Translations under genes and position numbers: made by a program
Notes under the pieces: generated by a model
Databases searched by the model: none
What the model was told of the DNA's origin: nothing
The model's input: only the letters and a program-made list of their open reading frames with translations
Source of the DNA: Fimbriiglobus ruber
GTDB lineage: Bacteria; Planctomycetota; Planctomycetia; Gemmatales; Gemmataceae
Length of the DNA: 64,000 nucleotides
NCBI RefSeq assembly: GCF_002197845.1
Contig: NZ_NIDE01000017.1
Location: 1,596,712 to 1,660,711, forward strand
Direction of reading: 5' to 3'
Part shown: positions 1-8,772 of the stretch, piece by piece
Layout: each line of letters starts with the position of its first letter
Position numbering within the stretch: position 1 is the stretch's first letter

Positions 1-2008
1 GTACCGCGCCCACCAGAGCCCCAGGCTCACCACGACGCCGGGCTTCACCGCGTCGCCCACGAGCGCCTTCGCACGGAACCGGCCGCGGTCGTTGAACACC
101 GTCACCGTTTGGCCGTCCGCGATGCCGCGGGCGGTCGCGTCGGCCGGGTGCATCTCGACAGTCACCTCGCCAGCCGTTTTGCGGAGCGTGTCCACGTTCA
201 CGAATGACGAATTGAGGAACGAGGGGGCCGGCGGCGTAAGCATCTGGAGCGGGTACTTGGCCGCGAGGTCAGGGCGGGTCTGTGGGTCTTCGTGGGGTGG
301 GGCGTAGTGCGGCAGCGGGTCGCGACCGGCGCGGGCCTCGCGCTCGCTGTAAAACTCGCACTTGCCCGAAGGCGTCCCGAATCCGCCTTCCGCGAACGGC
401 GTCCAGTTTGTCGGCACGTTCAGCCGCACCGGGCCGGCTTTTACGGCGTCCAGCGAGATGCCGTCGAATGCTTCCCGTTGCGGGTAGACGTAGCCGTTGG
501 TGCCGTTCAAGGCACCCTTCGCGAGTTCCTCGTCCGTCACCTCGAACAGTTCCGGCTCGTAGCCCATCTCGCGGGCCAGAAGACGGAACACCTCCGTGTT
601 CGGCTTCGCTTCCCCGAGCGGGGCGATGGCCGGATTGTTGGCCTGGACGTACAGGTGACCGTAGCTACCGTGGAGGTCGAAGTGTTCGAGCTGGGTCGTC
701 GCCGGGAGGAGGATGTCGGCGTAGTCGGCCGTGTCGGTCTGGAACTGCTCGTGAACGACGGTGAACAGGTCTTCGCGCTTGAGACCGGAGAGAACGCGCG
801 ACTGGTCGGGGCAGACGGAGGCCGGGTTCGAGTTGTAGACGAACAATGCGGCGACCTTCGGCCCGGGCAGTTCGCCGTGAAGGGCTTCCGCGAGCTGCAC
901 CATGTTGACCGTGCGCGTGCCAGGAGGGATCAGGTCGGGCCGCTCCAGAAACGCGTTGTCGAACGGATACGCTTTGCTGGTGCTCAGGAGCGCACCGCCG
1001 CCGACGTGGCGCCAGTCGCCCGTCAGGGCCGGCAGGCAGACGACGGTGCGGACGGCCGTCCCGCCGCCGCCGTGGCGCTGGAGGCCGTAGTTCAGCCGGA
1101 TGAGCGCGGGGCCGCCGAACAGCTCTGAGCTACGTGCGTACTCCCGCGCGAACCGTTCCACGTCTTCGGCGGACAGGCCCGTGATTCGCGCGACCCGCTC
1201 GGGCGGGAATTCGGCCAGCACGCGGTCGCGGAGTTGGTCCGTGCCGAGGCAGTAGCGGTCGAGGTAGTCCTGGTCCTGCCAGCCTTCGCGGAAGATGACG
1301 TGCATGACGCCGAGGGCGAGGGCCGCGTCCGTGCCGGGGCGGACCGGCACCCACCAGTCGGACCTGGCGGCCGTCGGCGAACGGTACGGGTCGACGGTGA
1401 TGATCTTCGCCCCGCGCTTCCGTGCCTCGAACTCGATCTTCCAGAAGTGGCTGTTCGTGACCGCGGTATTCGAGCCCCAGTTGATGATGTACCGGGCGTG
1501 GACGGCCGCCTCGGGGTCGATCATCGCCCGGGTGCCGAGGGTCACGTCGCAGCCGACGCTGCCGGCCTCGGCGCAAATGGTGCGGGCGAGGAGACTCGCC
1601 CCGTAGCGGTGGAAGAACCGCCGATCGAGGCTGGCGTACATCAGCTTCCCCATCGTCCCGGCGTAGCTGTACGGTAGCACCGCTTGCGGCCCGGCCGGAG
1701 ACGCGGCGCTCTCCCGGAAGCGGGCGGCGATCTCCTTGATGGCGGCCGCCCAAGTGATCCGCTCGAACCGTCCCTCACCCTTCCGGCCGACCCGCCGCAT
1801 CGGATACAGCACGCGGCCGGGGTGGTAAACTCGTTCGAGGTAGTTCGAGACTTTTTGGCAGAGGAAACCGCGCGTGAACGGGTGGTCCTTGTCGCCGCGG
1901 AGCGCGACCGCCCGGCCGTCGGCCGGGTCGACCGAGACGACGAGGCCGCAGGTATCCGGGCAGTCGTGTGGGCAGACGGCCCGCACGGTTTCGAGGGCTC
2001 GCTTCATG
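1..2008 (-). CDS. Molybdopterin (Mo-bisPGD) oxidoreductase, C-terminus cut by window edge
   Basis: Reading leftwards from the ATG at 2006-2008, the frame is open to the window edge (at least 669 residues). The N-terminus has the [4Fe-4S] pattern CPHDCPDTC, then FLCQK about 40 residues on, which is the Mopterin_OxRdtase 4Fe-4S domain. It is followed by the large molybdopterin domain (INWGSN, then VPVRPGTDAALALG) and the start of the C-terminal dinucleotide-binding domain (NVDTLRKTAGEVTVEMHPAD). No Tat signal is present, so it is probably cytoplasmic. The family includes formate dehydrogenase-, nitrate reductase- and thiosulfate reductase-like enzymes, and the substrate cannot be told from this fragment. 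No accessory subunit gene lies upstream of its start. Long open frames on the other strand here are shadows. Confidence 0.9.
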
Positions 2009-2159
2009 CAACATCCGAATCGGAATCGAGAGGCCGGTATGATAGCATACCGGCCGTTCCTGCGTGAATCCGGTGTTCGGGCCAAGCTGCTGGTGGCGTG
2101 ACTGTTGGGCAGTTGTTACGATCCATTCCCTTCGCACACATCCCGGGGAGCCCGTGGTC

Positions 2160-2339
2160 ATGAATCTTTCGTTGCCGTTCGCGGACCTTCTGCCGCCGCC
2201 GTTGATCGAGTTGTTTGACGATGCTTACGAAGAATTGGCGTTTTTGGCGCTGACCACCGGATTGTCGTTGTTGGTGTTTTGGCTCCTGCGACGGAACCGC
2301 CCGAAGCCGGGTGACGTACAAGTTCCCCCGCGCGGGTGA
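2160..2339 (+). CDS. Small single-span membrane protein (59 aa)
   Basis: The ATG at 2160 is preceded by a GGGGAG ribosome-binding site nine bases upstream, which favours it over an earlier in-frame start. The protein has an acidic amphipathic N-terminus (LPPPLIELFDDAYEE), one hydrophobic segment (LAFLALTTGLSLLVFWLL) and a basic tail (RRNRPKPGD). That order predicts a single inner-membrane span with the tail in the cytoplasm. No family is recognised. The next gene has a similar size, proline run and single span, so the two may belong to one small-protein class. Confidence 0.55.
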   Translation: MNLSLPFADLLPPPLIELFDDAYEELAFLALTTGLSLLVFWLLRRNRPKPGDVQVPPRG

Positions 2340-2450
2340 CGGACCGATCCCCGAACCTCACGGATGCGTTGACTCTCGTTGGTGTGGTGAGGACTTACAC
2401 CGCGCCCAGCAGGTAATGGGGTTAACACTCTCGGTTTTGGGGAATTTCCG

Positions 2451-2660
2451 ATGCGTCTCTGTTTGCAAGCAGCGTTGGCTATCGTTCTCCTGTTCACTCT
2501 CGGCCCGTCGGCTCGGGCTGACGTGTTACCACCTCCCCCGCCGCCTCCGCCAGTCGGCGAAATGACCACTTTCGTTATGATCGGAGTCGTGGGTACAACG
2601 GCTCTCGTCCTGGCAGGAATCTGGCTTTTCCGGCGTGCGCACCGCACAATCGAGGCGTGA
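2451..2660 (+). CDS. Small secreted or membrane-anchored proline-rich protein (69 aa)
   Basis: The sequence opens with a signal-peptide-like segment (MRLCLQAALAIVLLFTLGPSARA) followed by D-V-L and eight consecutive prolines. A second hydrophobic segment (FVMIGVVGTTALVLAGIWLF) is followed by a basic RRAHR tail. This suggests export of the N-terminal part with the protein anchored by its C-terminal span. High third-position GC in much of the frame supports coding. The function is unknown. Confidence 0.55.
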   Translation: MRLCLQAALAIVLLFTLGPSARADVLPPPPPPPPVGEMTTFVMIGVVGTTALVLAGIWLFRRAHRTIEA

Positions 2661-2661
2661 C

Positions 2662-2806
2662 TTGGCGACCGCGCTTACTATCGATGCATCGCCCAGGTTG
2701 ACCGCCCGGATGCCGATTTGGCCGCTGGCGGCGGGGTTCGTCGGGCTCGCGGTCGCCGCGCGCGGCCCTGGCGGGCGCGGCCCCGATCGGGTTCTCGATC
2801 GCCGTC
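2662..2806 (+). other. Probable 5' end of the 2807-3679 gene, out of frame
   Basis: From a TTG at 2662 the frame reads a leader ending in MPIWPLAAGFVGLAVAA, which looks like the start of a membrane protein. At about 2755-2765, inside a CGCGCG run, the sensible peptide moves one frame on (ALAGAAPIGFSIAVVFLF) and continues into the next CDS. A single-base insertion here, real or from sequencing, would explain the split. Confidence 0.5.
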
Positions 2807-3679
2807 GTGTTCCTGTTCGCCGGACCGCATAACTGGCTGGAAGCCCGCTACGTTCTTGGCCGACTGCCCGCCCGCGCCGGAAAACTCTGGGGCTTCTTTC
2901 TCACGTCCGCAGTCGGAATCCTCGGGCTCACGGCCGGGTTCGCCGCACTGCCTCTTGTCGCCCGCGTCCTTCCCGACGGCCGTTCGGTCGCGGCACTATA
3001 CGCCGGGTGGAACACCCTGTTCGTCGTCTGGGTCGCGGTGTTGGTATGGATGCGCTCGCGGACGAATCCGCGGTTCGACGGTGGGTGGGTTTGGCCGGCG
3101 GCGCTGATGGTCGTAGCCGGCGTCTGGCTGTCGCCGATCGCCTTGAACTACATTCTGGTTTACGCTCACCCGCTCCTTGCGTTGTGGTTCCTCGACCGCG
3201 AACTCGCCCGCTACCGCCGGAACTGGCTGGCCGTCTACCGCTGTGCGCTACTGTGCATTCCGGCTCTCCTGGGCTTCCTATGGTGGCTTCTGGCCGACGC
3301 CCCGAACCTGCCCGGCGACGACCCACTCACCCTCACGATCGCCCGCCACGCGGGAGGCGGGTTCCTGTCCGCGGTCTCCACGCACTTTCTGGTCGCCGCG
3401 CATACGTTCCTGGAAGCGGTTCACTACGGGGTATGGGTGTTGCTCATCCCGCTGATCGGCTTGCGGTCGGCCCCGTGGGATTTGACAACGATCCCCGCCG
3501 CCCGCCGCGGGGCGCGATGGAAAGCCGGCGTCGGCATCGTGCTGGCGTGCGGCTTGATGACGGTCGCCGTACTGTGGGCGGCGTTCACGGTCGACTTCGG
3601 GACTACGCGGACCGTTTATTTCACCATCGCCATGTTGCACGTCCTGGCTGAAATCCCGTTCCTGCTGCGGACACTCTGA
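2807..3679 (+). CDS. Polytopic membrane protein of unknown function (290 aa as seen)
   Basis: This is a hydrophobic protein with about eight predicted membrane spans, for example WGFFLTSAVGILGLTAGFAA, ALYAGWNTLFVVWVAVLVW, AALMVVAGVWLSPIALNYI and GVGIVLACGLMTVAVLWAAF. The ATG at 2807 falls inside what looks like a membrane segment (VVFLFAGPHNW), so the true N-terminus probably lies upstream in another frame (see 2662-2806). The stop is one base from the next start, so the two genes are very likely cotranscribed. No family is recognised. The repeated HNWLEARY, HPLLALWF and HYGVWVLL patterns may hold conserved polar residues. Confidence 0.7.
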   Translation: MFLFAGPHNWLEARYVLGRLPARAGKLWGFFLTSAVGILGLTAGFAALPLVARVLPDGRSVAALYAGWNTLFVVWVAVLVWMRSRTNPRFDGGWVWPAALMVVAGVWLSPIALNYILVYAHPLLALWFLDRELARYRRNWLAVYRCALLCIPALLGFLWWLLADAPNLPGDDPLTLTIARHAGGGFLSAVSTHFLVAAHTFLEAVHYGVWVLLIPLIGLRSAPWDLTTIPAARRGARWKAGVGIVLACGLMTVAVLWAAFTVDFGTTRTVYFTIAMLHVLAEIPFLLRTL

Positions 3680-3680
3680 C

Positions 3681-4058
3681 ATGAGGGCCGGCGAATTCCT
3701 GGCCCTGATGGCGGCCGGATACCTGATGACGATTACGGTCGAAACGGCTGTCCTCTGGGTCGGCCTGTCGCGCCGGCACCCGCCCAGTGTGCGCCTGGCG
3801 GCCGGCGTCTGGCTGACCGCGTGTACGTACCCCGTGGTCTGGATCGTCCTGCCGCCGCTGTTTGCAAGCCGGTGGCAATACCTGCTCGTCGCCGAGACGT
3901 TCGCGCCGGTCGCCGAATGCGCCCTGTTCTGGCTGGCGTTCGTTCGCGGTGCCCCACCCCGCCCGGCCGCGACAGTGCGCGACATGGCCGCTGTCGCCGG
4001 GGCGAATCTGGCATCGTTCGCGTTCGGGGAACTGCTTGCTGCCGCCGGATGGTGGTAG
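3681..4058 (+). CDS. Small four-span membrane protein (125 aa)
   Basis: The ATG is one base after the preceding stop, which implies translational coupling. Four hydrophobic segments are visible: FLALMAAGYLMTITVETAVLW, LAAGVWLTACTYPVVWIVLP, YLLVAETFAPVAECALFWLAF and a C-terminal AVAGANLASFAFGELLAAAGWW. The Glu in TVETAVLW and the Glu in VAETFAP lie within spans. No family is recognised. Because the upstream gene is also a membrane protein of unknown role, the two probably act together. Confidence 0.7.
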   Translation: MRAGEFLALMAAGYLMTITVETAVLWVGLSRRHPPSVRLAAGVWLTACTYPVVWIVLPPLFASRWQYLLVAETFAPVAECALFWLAFVRGAPPRPAATVRDMAAVAGANLASFAFGELLAAAGWW

Positions 4059-4064
4059 AGATCA

Positions 4065-4161
4065 TTAGCCACGGATGAACACGGATAAACACGGATCAGA
4101 TAAGAAGACAATCTTTCTTGTTTTTTCTGATCCGTGTTTATCCGTGTTCATCCGTGGCTAA
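4065..4161. repeat. Palindromic intergenic repeat, family A, copy 1
   Basis: Two perfect 36-bp arms (4065-4100 and 4126-4161) flank a 25-base AT-rich loop. Each arm is built from three spaced copies of a CACGGAT-type heptamer. The right arm encodes the last residues and stop codon of the minus-strand gene ending at 4138. The hairpin sits between convergent genes and could act as a bidirectional terminator. Confidence 0.9.
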
Positions 4162-5994
4162 ATTGATCGCGGCTTTCGTCAGGGCCGCGGTCGTGTAGAT
4201 AACCGGGTACAGCGTTTCGAAGTACCACAAGTTGGCGAAGTAGAAGCCGATGGGCGACGGCGGGAAATGTGTCCCATTTTTGGTCTGCTCGACCAGCCAT
4301 GTCACTCCCCGGCTGAGAGAGCGAGTGTGAGCTGAGATGTCAGCCGTGTTCGCGGTAGGGGCGAGTCCCGTTTTAGCGCACGCGAGCCCTTCGACCGCGA
4401 GGGCAGTTTCTTCGATCGTCGATGGCGTACCGGCTCGGCCGCCCCAGCCGCCGTCCGAGTTCTGATTCGCGATCAGCCACTGTACGCCGCGGCGTAAGCC
4501 CGCACACCACACATCACCCAGACCAAGTGCCTGACTCACCTCGGCGAGCCGAAGAACGCGGCTCGTGCCGTAAGTCAGGTTGTCGATCTCGGCCGCGTGC
4601 TGGTTGCCGAACCAGAGGGGTGCCCAGGCTCCGTTAGTCCGCTGGGACTTCAGAAGGTAGGCCGTTCCCCGTGCCACGCCGCGGGCGATTCGCTCACGCA
4701 GCTTTGGAGCAAGGTGGTCACGCCAGGCGGCCCAGGCGAGGATGGCGTGGGCGGTGAGGTCGTTGCTGCTGCGGTCGAAAGGGAGGCCGGTCCAACCGCG
4801 GCAGAAGGTCGGGATGCCGCCGTCGGCGTTCTGCAAGTCGAGCAGCCAGGTCACGCCGGCCGCCGCGGCTTCGAGTGTGGAGGTGTCCGGATCGCCGAGT
4901 CGCGCGAGGGCGAGGAGGGCGCTGGGCGTGTCGTCCGCGTCGGGTACGCCGCCGGACAGATCGGTCCACGCCCATCCGCCAGGGGCCGCGTGGGTGTAAG
5001 GATGTTCGACCCGGTATTGCTGCTTCAGCAGCCACTCGCGGATCACTTCGCGATCGGGCGCAGGCAAGTCGTTGGCCGCTCCAGCGGCGGTGAGCGCGTT
5101 CACGGAGAGCGTCGTCACCCAGGTCGCCAGGTTTGTGTCGATCGGCCAACTACCGGATGAGCGGACCGATTTCTCCAAGAATTCGATCCCGTGGGCAACG
5201 ACCGGATCGTTGACCCGGCCGGCCGCGATCAGACTCATCGTCACAAAACTGGTCAACGGCGTCGCTTCTAAATAACCACCAGTCGTCGGCTGGATTTCGC
5301 GGAGGACGCGGAGCGTTCGGCCGGTGACCAGCTTTCGCGCCAGGCGGAGGACCGGGTTCCACGTCGGCCGATGGTGATGCTTGACGTGGCCGATGGCGAT
5401 GAGTGCCGGCAGCGCGTAGCTCACGACCGGCAGGCGCACCCACTGGAACCAGCGGAACGGGCACGCGGCCAGTTCAAAGGGAAGTTGCGGGACGAGGCGC
5501 CACGGGTCGGGATCTAGGCGGCCGGCGAGGGCGAGCATGGTCAGGATGGGCACGGAAAACGTGCGGTCTTTCCCATAGCGGTCGGCGATGGCCTTCGCGA
5601 GTGGTCGCGGTTCGAGGCTGCCGGCGGCCTTCCGCAGCCAGTCTTCCGCCCGGGCGACGACCGCGTCGTACCCCTTGGCTTCCGGTACGCCGAAGGCTGC
5701 CCAGCAGAGGGCCGTCGTGCTGATGTTGCTGAGGCTCAGCGTCGTGTCGCCCCAGCCGCCGTCGGCGTTTTGCGTGTCCGTCAGCCAGCGCAGGCCGCCG
5801 GAGATTAGTGCGGTGTGGTCGGCCCGCCGGGTATCGTTGTCGGCAGTTCGGCCGAGGAGACTGAGCGTGAAGAGGGCGGTCGCCGTCGACAGCGCGCTGT
5901 CCGAAAGTTCGCCGACCCAGTGCCCGTCCGACCCTCGCGCGGCCAGCAGGTGGCGGCGAGTGTTGGCGAGCGTAATCGCAAAATCGGGATGCAT
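4138..5994 (-). CDS. Squalene-hopene-cyclase-like terpene cyclase (618 aa)
   Basis: This is a class II triterpene cyclase homologue. The N-terminus carries the family pattern DGHWVGEL. The catalytic acid motif DXDD appears as DADD at residues 352-355 (GGVPDADDTPSALLAL). QW-type repeats occur at QNADGGWG (75-82), later as QNADGG, and near the end as QNSDGGWGG. The length is slightly below that of typical bacterial squalene-hopene cyclases (about 630-720 aa). By family it should protonate and cyclise a linear isoprenoid, probably at the membrane surface. The substrate is not shown. It is the most distal gene of the isoprenoid run. The final residues LATDEHG are encoded by the repeat at 4065-4161, so the native C-terminus may have been altered. 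Confidence 0.85.
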   Translation of the reverse strand: MHPDFAITLANTRRHLLAARGSDGHWVGELSDSALSTATALFTLSLLGRTADNDTRRADHTALISGGLRWLTDTQNADGGWGDTTLSLSNISTTALCWAAFGVPEAKGYDAVVARAEDWLRKAAGSLEPRPLAKAIADRYGKDRTFSVPILTMLALAGRLDPDPWRLVPQLPFELAACPFRWFQWVRLPVVSYALPALIAIGHVKHHHRPTWNPVLRLARKLVTGRTLRVLREIQPTTGGYLEATPLTSFVTMSLIAAGRVNDPVVAHGIEFLEKSVRSSGSWPIDTNLATWVTTLSVNALTAAGAANDLPAPDREVIREWLLKQQYRVEHPYTHAAPGGWAWTDLSGGVPDADDTPSALLALARLGDPDTSTLEAAAAGVTWLLDLQNADGGIPTFCRGWTGLPFDRSSNDLTAHAILAWAAWRDHLAPKLRERIARGVARGTAYLLKSQRTNGAWAPLWFGNQHAAEIDNLTYGTSRVLRLAEVSQALGLGDVWCAGLRRGVQWLIANQNSDGGWGGRAGTPSTIEETALAVEGLACAKTGLAPTANTADISAHTRSLSRGVTWLVEQTKNGTHFPPSPIGFYFANLWYFETLYPVIYTTAALTKAAINLATDEHG

Positions 5995-5997
5995 AAT

Positions 5998-6095
5998 TTT
6001 TGTCGCAGATTCACGCAGATAAACGCAGATGAGAAAAGGTAAGACGGATTTTATCTCTTTCCGATCCGCGTTGATCTGCGTTTATCTGCGGCAAA
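5998..6095. repeat. Palindromic intergenic repeat, family A, diverged copy 2
   Basis: These are imperfect inverted arms with spaced CGCAGAT heptamers (about 5998-6038 and 6051-6095). The organisation matches copy 1, but the heptamer is different. It fills the gap between two minus-strand genes of the isoprenoid run. Confidence 0.75.
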
Positions 6096-6100
6096 TCGTT

Positions 6101-6985
6101 CTACACACTCAAATGTCCCAGGGCGAGCAGGCCGTAGAACGTGTATTCGCTGTCCAGGATGTCGTCGGTCCAGTTGCCGTGGAAGCCGCCCTTGCTGGTC
6201 CAGAGCGTGTCGATGAAATCGAGGCACGGCTCGCGGATCGCGTCGATGGAGGCGTGTATCCCGGACAGGGCGTGCAGGGCGGTGGCCGTCGAAAGCAGAT
6301 CCGGGAGCGGGGCCATCGGCGTCGCGAAAAAGCCGCCGTCGGGGCTGCACCGGGAGAGGAGCCACCGGTCGAGTCCGGATGGGATTGGGGCTTCGAGTTG
6401 ACGCAGTAGCGTTACCGCTGCGGCCGTCGAGGGCGTCAGGCCCTGGGGCACATCCTGCTGGTTGGCGTACCCGCCGTCTTCCGCCCGGAGTCGGGCCGCG
6501 CACCGCAACATGCCGGCGGGGTCGACCAGTGGGCGGCCCAAGTCCTGGTAAGTACCCAGCGCGAGGAAGCAGCCGTAGAGCGTGCCGTCGGCTAGCCCGG
6601 GCTCGGCCGCGTACCCACCGTCACTGCTGCGGTACGCCTCGACCCGGCCGGCGATCGCGTCGGCGGGGGCTTCGGCGCGGAGGTCGAGGGGGAGGGCGGC
6701 CCAGCAGCGGGCGAGACAGGCTAGATGGACGAAATCGAGGTCGGCGCCGGTGCCGAAAGAGCGGAGGTAGGTCAGAGCGGAGCCGATCGGCAGGTCGGCC
6801 CGGAGGGCGATCAACCCTTCGAGGCCGAAGACGGTGTAATAGAGGTCGCTGGCCCCGCCGCGGTCCTGGAACCCGCCGTCCGGGTTCTGTTGACTGCGGA
6901 GGAACCCGGCGACCAGGTCGGCCGACTCACCCAACAGCTTCGGTGCCAGCCGGGCGACCTGAAGCATTTCGAGCCTCAAACTCAC
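6101..6985 (-). CDS. Prenyltransferase/squalene-oxidase-repeat protein (294 aa)
   Basis: A single alpha-barrel-sized protein of repeated helical units, each with a GG(F/Y) core: QQNPDGGFQDRGG, YRSSDGGYAAEPG, LRAEDGGYANQQD, CSPDGGFFATP and TSKGGFHGNW. This is the repeat shared by protein prenyltransferase beta subunits and by half-barrels of terpene cyclases. No DXDD motif is present. Possible zinc ligands of the beta-subunit type are not clear, so either a catalytic or an isoprenoid-binding role is possible. Its start lies inside the 3' end of the upstream polyprenyl-synthase gene (59-base overlap), so the two are likely coupled. It sits between that synthase and the squalene-cyclase-like gene. 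Confidence 0.8.
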   Translation of the reverse strand: MSLRLEMLQVARLAPKLLGESADLVAGFLRSQQNPDGGFQDRGGASDLYYTVFGLEGLIALRADLPIGSALTYLRSFGTGADLDFVHLACLARCWAALPLDLRAEAPADAIAGRVEAYRSSDGGYAAEPGLADGTLYGCFLALGTYQDLGRPLVDPAGMLRCAARLRAEDGGYANQQDVPQGLTPSTAAAVTLLRQLEAPIPSGLDRWLLSRCSPDGGFFATPMAPLPDLLSTATALHALSGIHASIDAIREPCLDFIDTLWTSKGGFHGNWTDDILDSEYTFYGLLALGHLSV

Positions 6986-8639
6986 TGCACCAGCCCTTGA
7001 TTTCGATGCTGAAGATCTTGCTCACGACCCGCCGCAGCAGCCCCTTCAGGCTCGGGTTCTGCACGTCCATCAGTGTCCGCACGGCCTGCTCTTTGTACGA
7101 ATCGAGCATCTGCTGGGAGCGGTCGACCGCCCCGAGTCGGTCGACCGCCTCGCGCACCCGGTCCGGGTCGACGCCGGCCGCCCGCCGCCACGCGGCTTCG
7201 AGCAGGTCGCGGTCCTCGTCCTTCGCCCGTTCGTAAGCGACGGCCAGCAGGAACCCGGGCCGGCCGGCGGTCAGGTCGTCGCCGTCGCCGTTCGTCAGGT
7301 CTTCGAGGTCGTCCCGGATCTGGTAGGCGATGCCGAGGGCTTCGCTGTAAGCACTCAGGATCTTGTGCAGGCCGGCATCGGCCTCGGCGTAAGCCGCCCC
7401 GAGCCGCAACGCGACCTCGAACGCGGGGGCCGTCTTGCGGCGGTGGATGTCCACGACCTCGATCGGGCTGAGCGGCCGCGGGTCGTTCGCCCAAGTGAGT
7501 TCAGCCCCCTGGCCGAGACAGAGCGCCCGGTGCCCGTCGGCCGCGATCTTCACCATCGCGGACCGGACGGCCGGCGGCGCCTCGGTCTCGGCGATGAGCC
7601 GATACCCGTCGCCCAGCAGCAGGTCGCCCACGTTCAGCGCGACGGGGACGCCGTGTTCGGCGTGGAGCGTCTTTTCGCCGTAGCGGAACTCGTCTGCGTC
7701 CTCGATATCGTCGTGAACGAGTGACGCCTTGTGGAAGCACTCGACGGCCACGGCCAATTTCTTCACGTCGGCCGGGAACGGGGCCAGCGGGTCGTCGTGT
7801 AGGGCGCGCCACGCGCAGGCGACGAGGAACGGCCGCCAGCGCTTGCCGCCCTTGGCCAGCCACGCACGGGAGATCTGTTCCGTGACGGTGTCGCCGGAGC
7901 CGAGGATTTCGTCCAACGATTCGGGGGAAAACCACGTCTCGACTTCGTCGCGGATCGCGTCCAGATCGAGGCGGTAAGTGCGGTCGTCGCTGGTCAGGTG
8001 AATGAAATCCCAGACCCATTCCACGTCGATGCCCGTGTCCTTGCAGTCGTCTTGCAGGAGCGGAATCGCCACGCCGGGAATGGCGGCGGCTTCCATGTAC
8101 GGAAAGGCTTTCTCCAGCACCGAGAGGCAGCTCACGCCAATGATCGCGTCGATCTTCCCAGTTTGGATGATCGCCATCACCAGCGCGGACCCTTCCGCCA
8201 CTAGCACGGCGTAGCCCAGGCGCTCGGCCTCGTTCTGCAAGTCTTGAATCGTGCAGAGACCGCACTGCTTGCAGAGCAGACCGAACTCGTCGAACGGGGC
8301 CGGGCAGCGGTCCTCGACGCGGAGGCACTTCGGCATGAGCAGTAGCCGGCGCTCGTAGGGCACCGCGGCCAGGGCTTCGCGGTTCGCCTCGCTGTCGATG
8401 ACGACGGCGATGTAGTCGCGGAACTTCGGGTCGAAGTCCGTGGCCGCCAGCACCTTGTCGGCGTGAATGCGCAGCTCTTCGAGCGACAGGGGGATGACCG
8501 GCTTCTCGCGTTCGACGTACTTCACGGCGATCGCGCGGACCCGCTCGCGCTCCTCGCGGGTGGGCGGGATGGAGTCCTGCGTCGGCCGTTTCGACAGCGC
8601 CGGGACGGCGCGGGGCAGGGTCAGAAGCGGCAACTGCAT
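6927..8639 (-). CDS. DUF116 - polyprenyl diphosphate synthase fusion (570 aa)
   Basis: Two domains are visible. Residues ~30-215 are DUF116-like and cysteine-rich: C105, C112, C123, C126, C129 (LLCKQCGLC), C171 and C199, a plausible metal or Fe-S site. Residues ~240-540 are a trans-isoprenyl diphosphate synthase with GGKRWRP, a first aspartate-rich motif in VHDDIED (309-314) and a second in IRDDLEDL (443-447). The C-terminal half should condense IPP with an allylic diphosphate to make a C15-C40 chain. The fusion suggests that chain synthesis is tied to a redox or metal function. The next gene overlaps its 3' end. Between it and the upstream radical SAM gene lies a palindrome (8704-8739). Confidence 0.88.
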   Translation of the reverse strand: MQLPLLTLPRAVPALSKRPTQDSIPPTREERERVRAIAVKYVEREKPVIPLSLEELRIHADKVLAATDFDPKFRDYIAVVIDSEANREALAAVPYERRLLLMPKCLRVEDRCPAPFDEFGLLCKQCGLCTIQDLQNEAERLGYAVLVAEGSALVMAIIQTGKIDAIIGVSCLSVLEKAFPYMEAAAIPGVAIPLLQDDCKDTGIDVEWVWDFIHLTSDDRTYRLDLDAIRDEVETWFSPESLDEILGSGDTVTEQISRAWLAKGGKRWRPFLVACAWRALHDDPLAPFPADVKKLAVAVECFHKASLVHDDIEDADEFRYGEKTLHAEHGVPVALNVGDLLLGDGYRLIAETEAPPAVRSAMVKIAADGHRALCLGQGAELTWANDPRPLSPIEVVDIHRRKTAPAFEVALRLGAAYAEADAGLHKILSAYSEALGIAYQIRDDLEDLTNGDGDDLTAGRPGFLLAVAYERAKDEDRDLLEAAWRRAAGVDPDRVREAVDRLGAVDRSQQMLDSYKEQAVRTLMDVQNPSLKGLLRRVVSKIFSIEIKGWCSEFEARNASGRPAGTEAVG

Positions 8640-8703
8640 GGGTACATCCCGAAATTAAGTCATCAGGTCTTCAAGTCCGCCCCGGGGTGGGTTGGAGTCG
8701 GTC

Positions 8704-8739
8704 CCCGGTGTCCCCGGGCGGCAGCCCGGGGACACCGGG
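8704..8739. repeat. GC-rich palindrome, family B, copy 1
   Basis: Perfect 16-bp arms (8704-8719 and 8724-8739) read CCCGGTGTCCCCGGGC and its complement around a 4-base loop. The repeat lies between two minus-strand genes of the isoprenoid run. A near copy is at 10011-10048. Confidence 0.85.
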
Positions 8740-8772
8740 CAAACGACCACACCCACCGCGCAAACCGGGAAC

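Noticed and set aside
292-1128. Plus-strand frames over the first 2 kb
   Set aside because: They are antisense to the molybdopterin oxidoreductase, whose motifs are clear on the minus strand.
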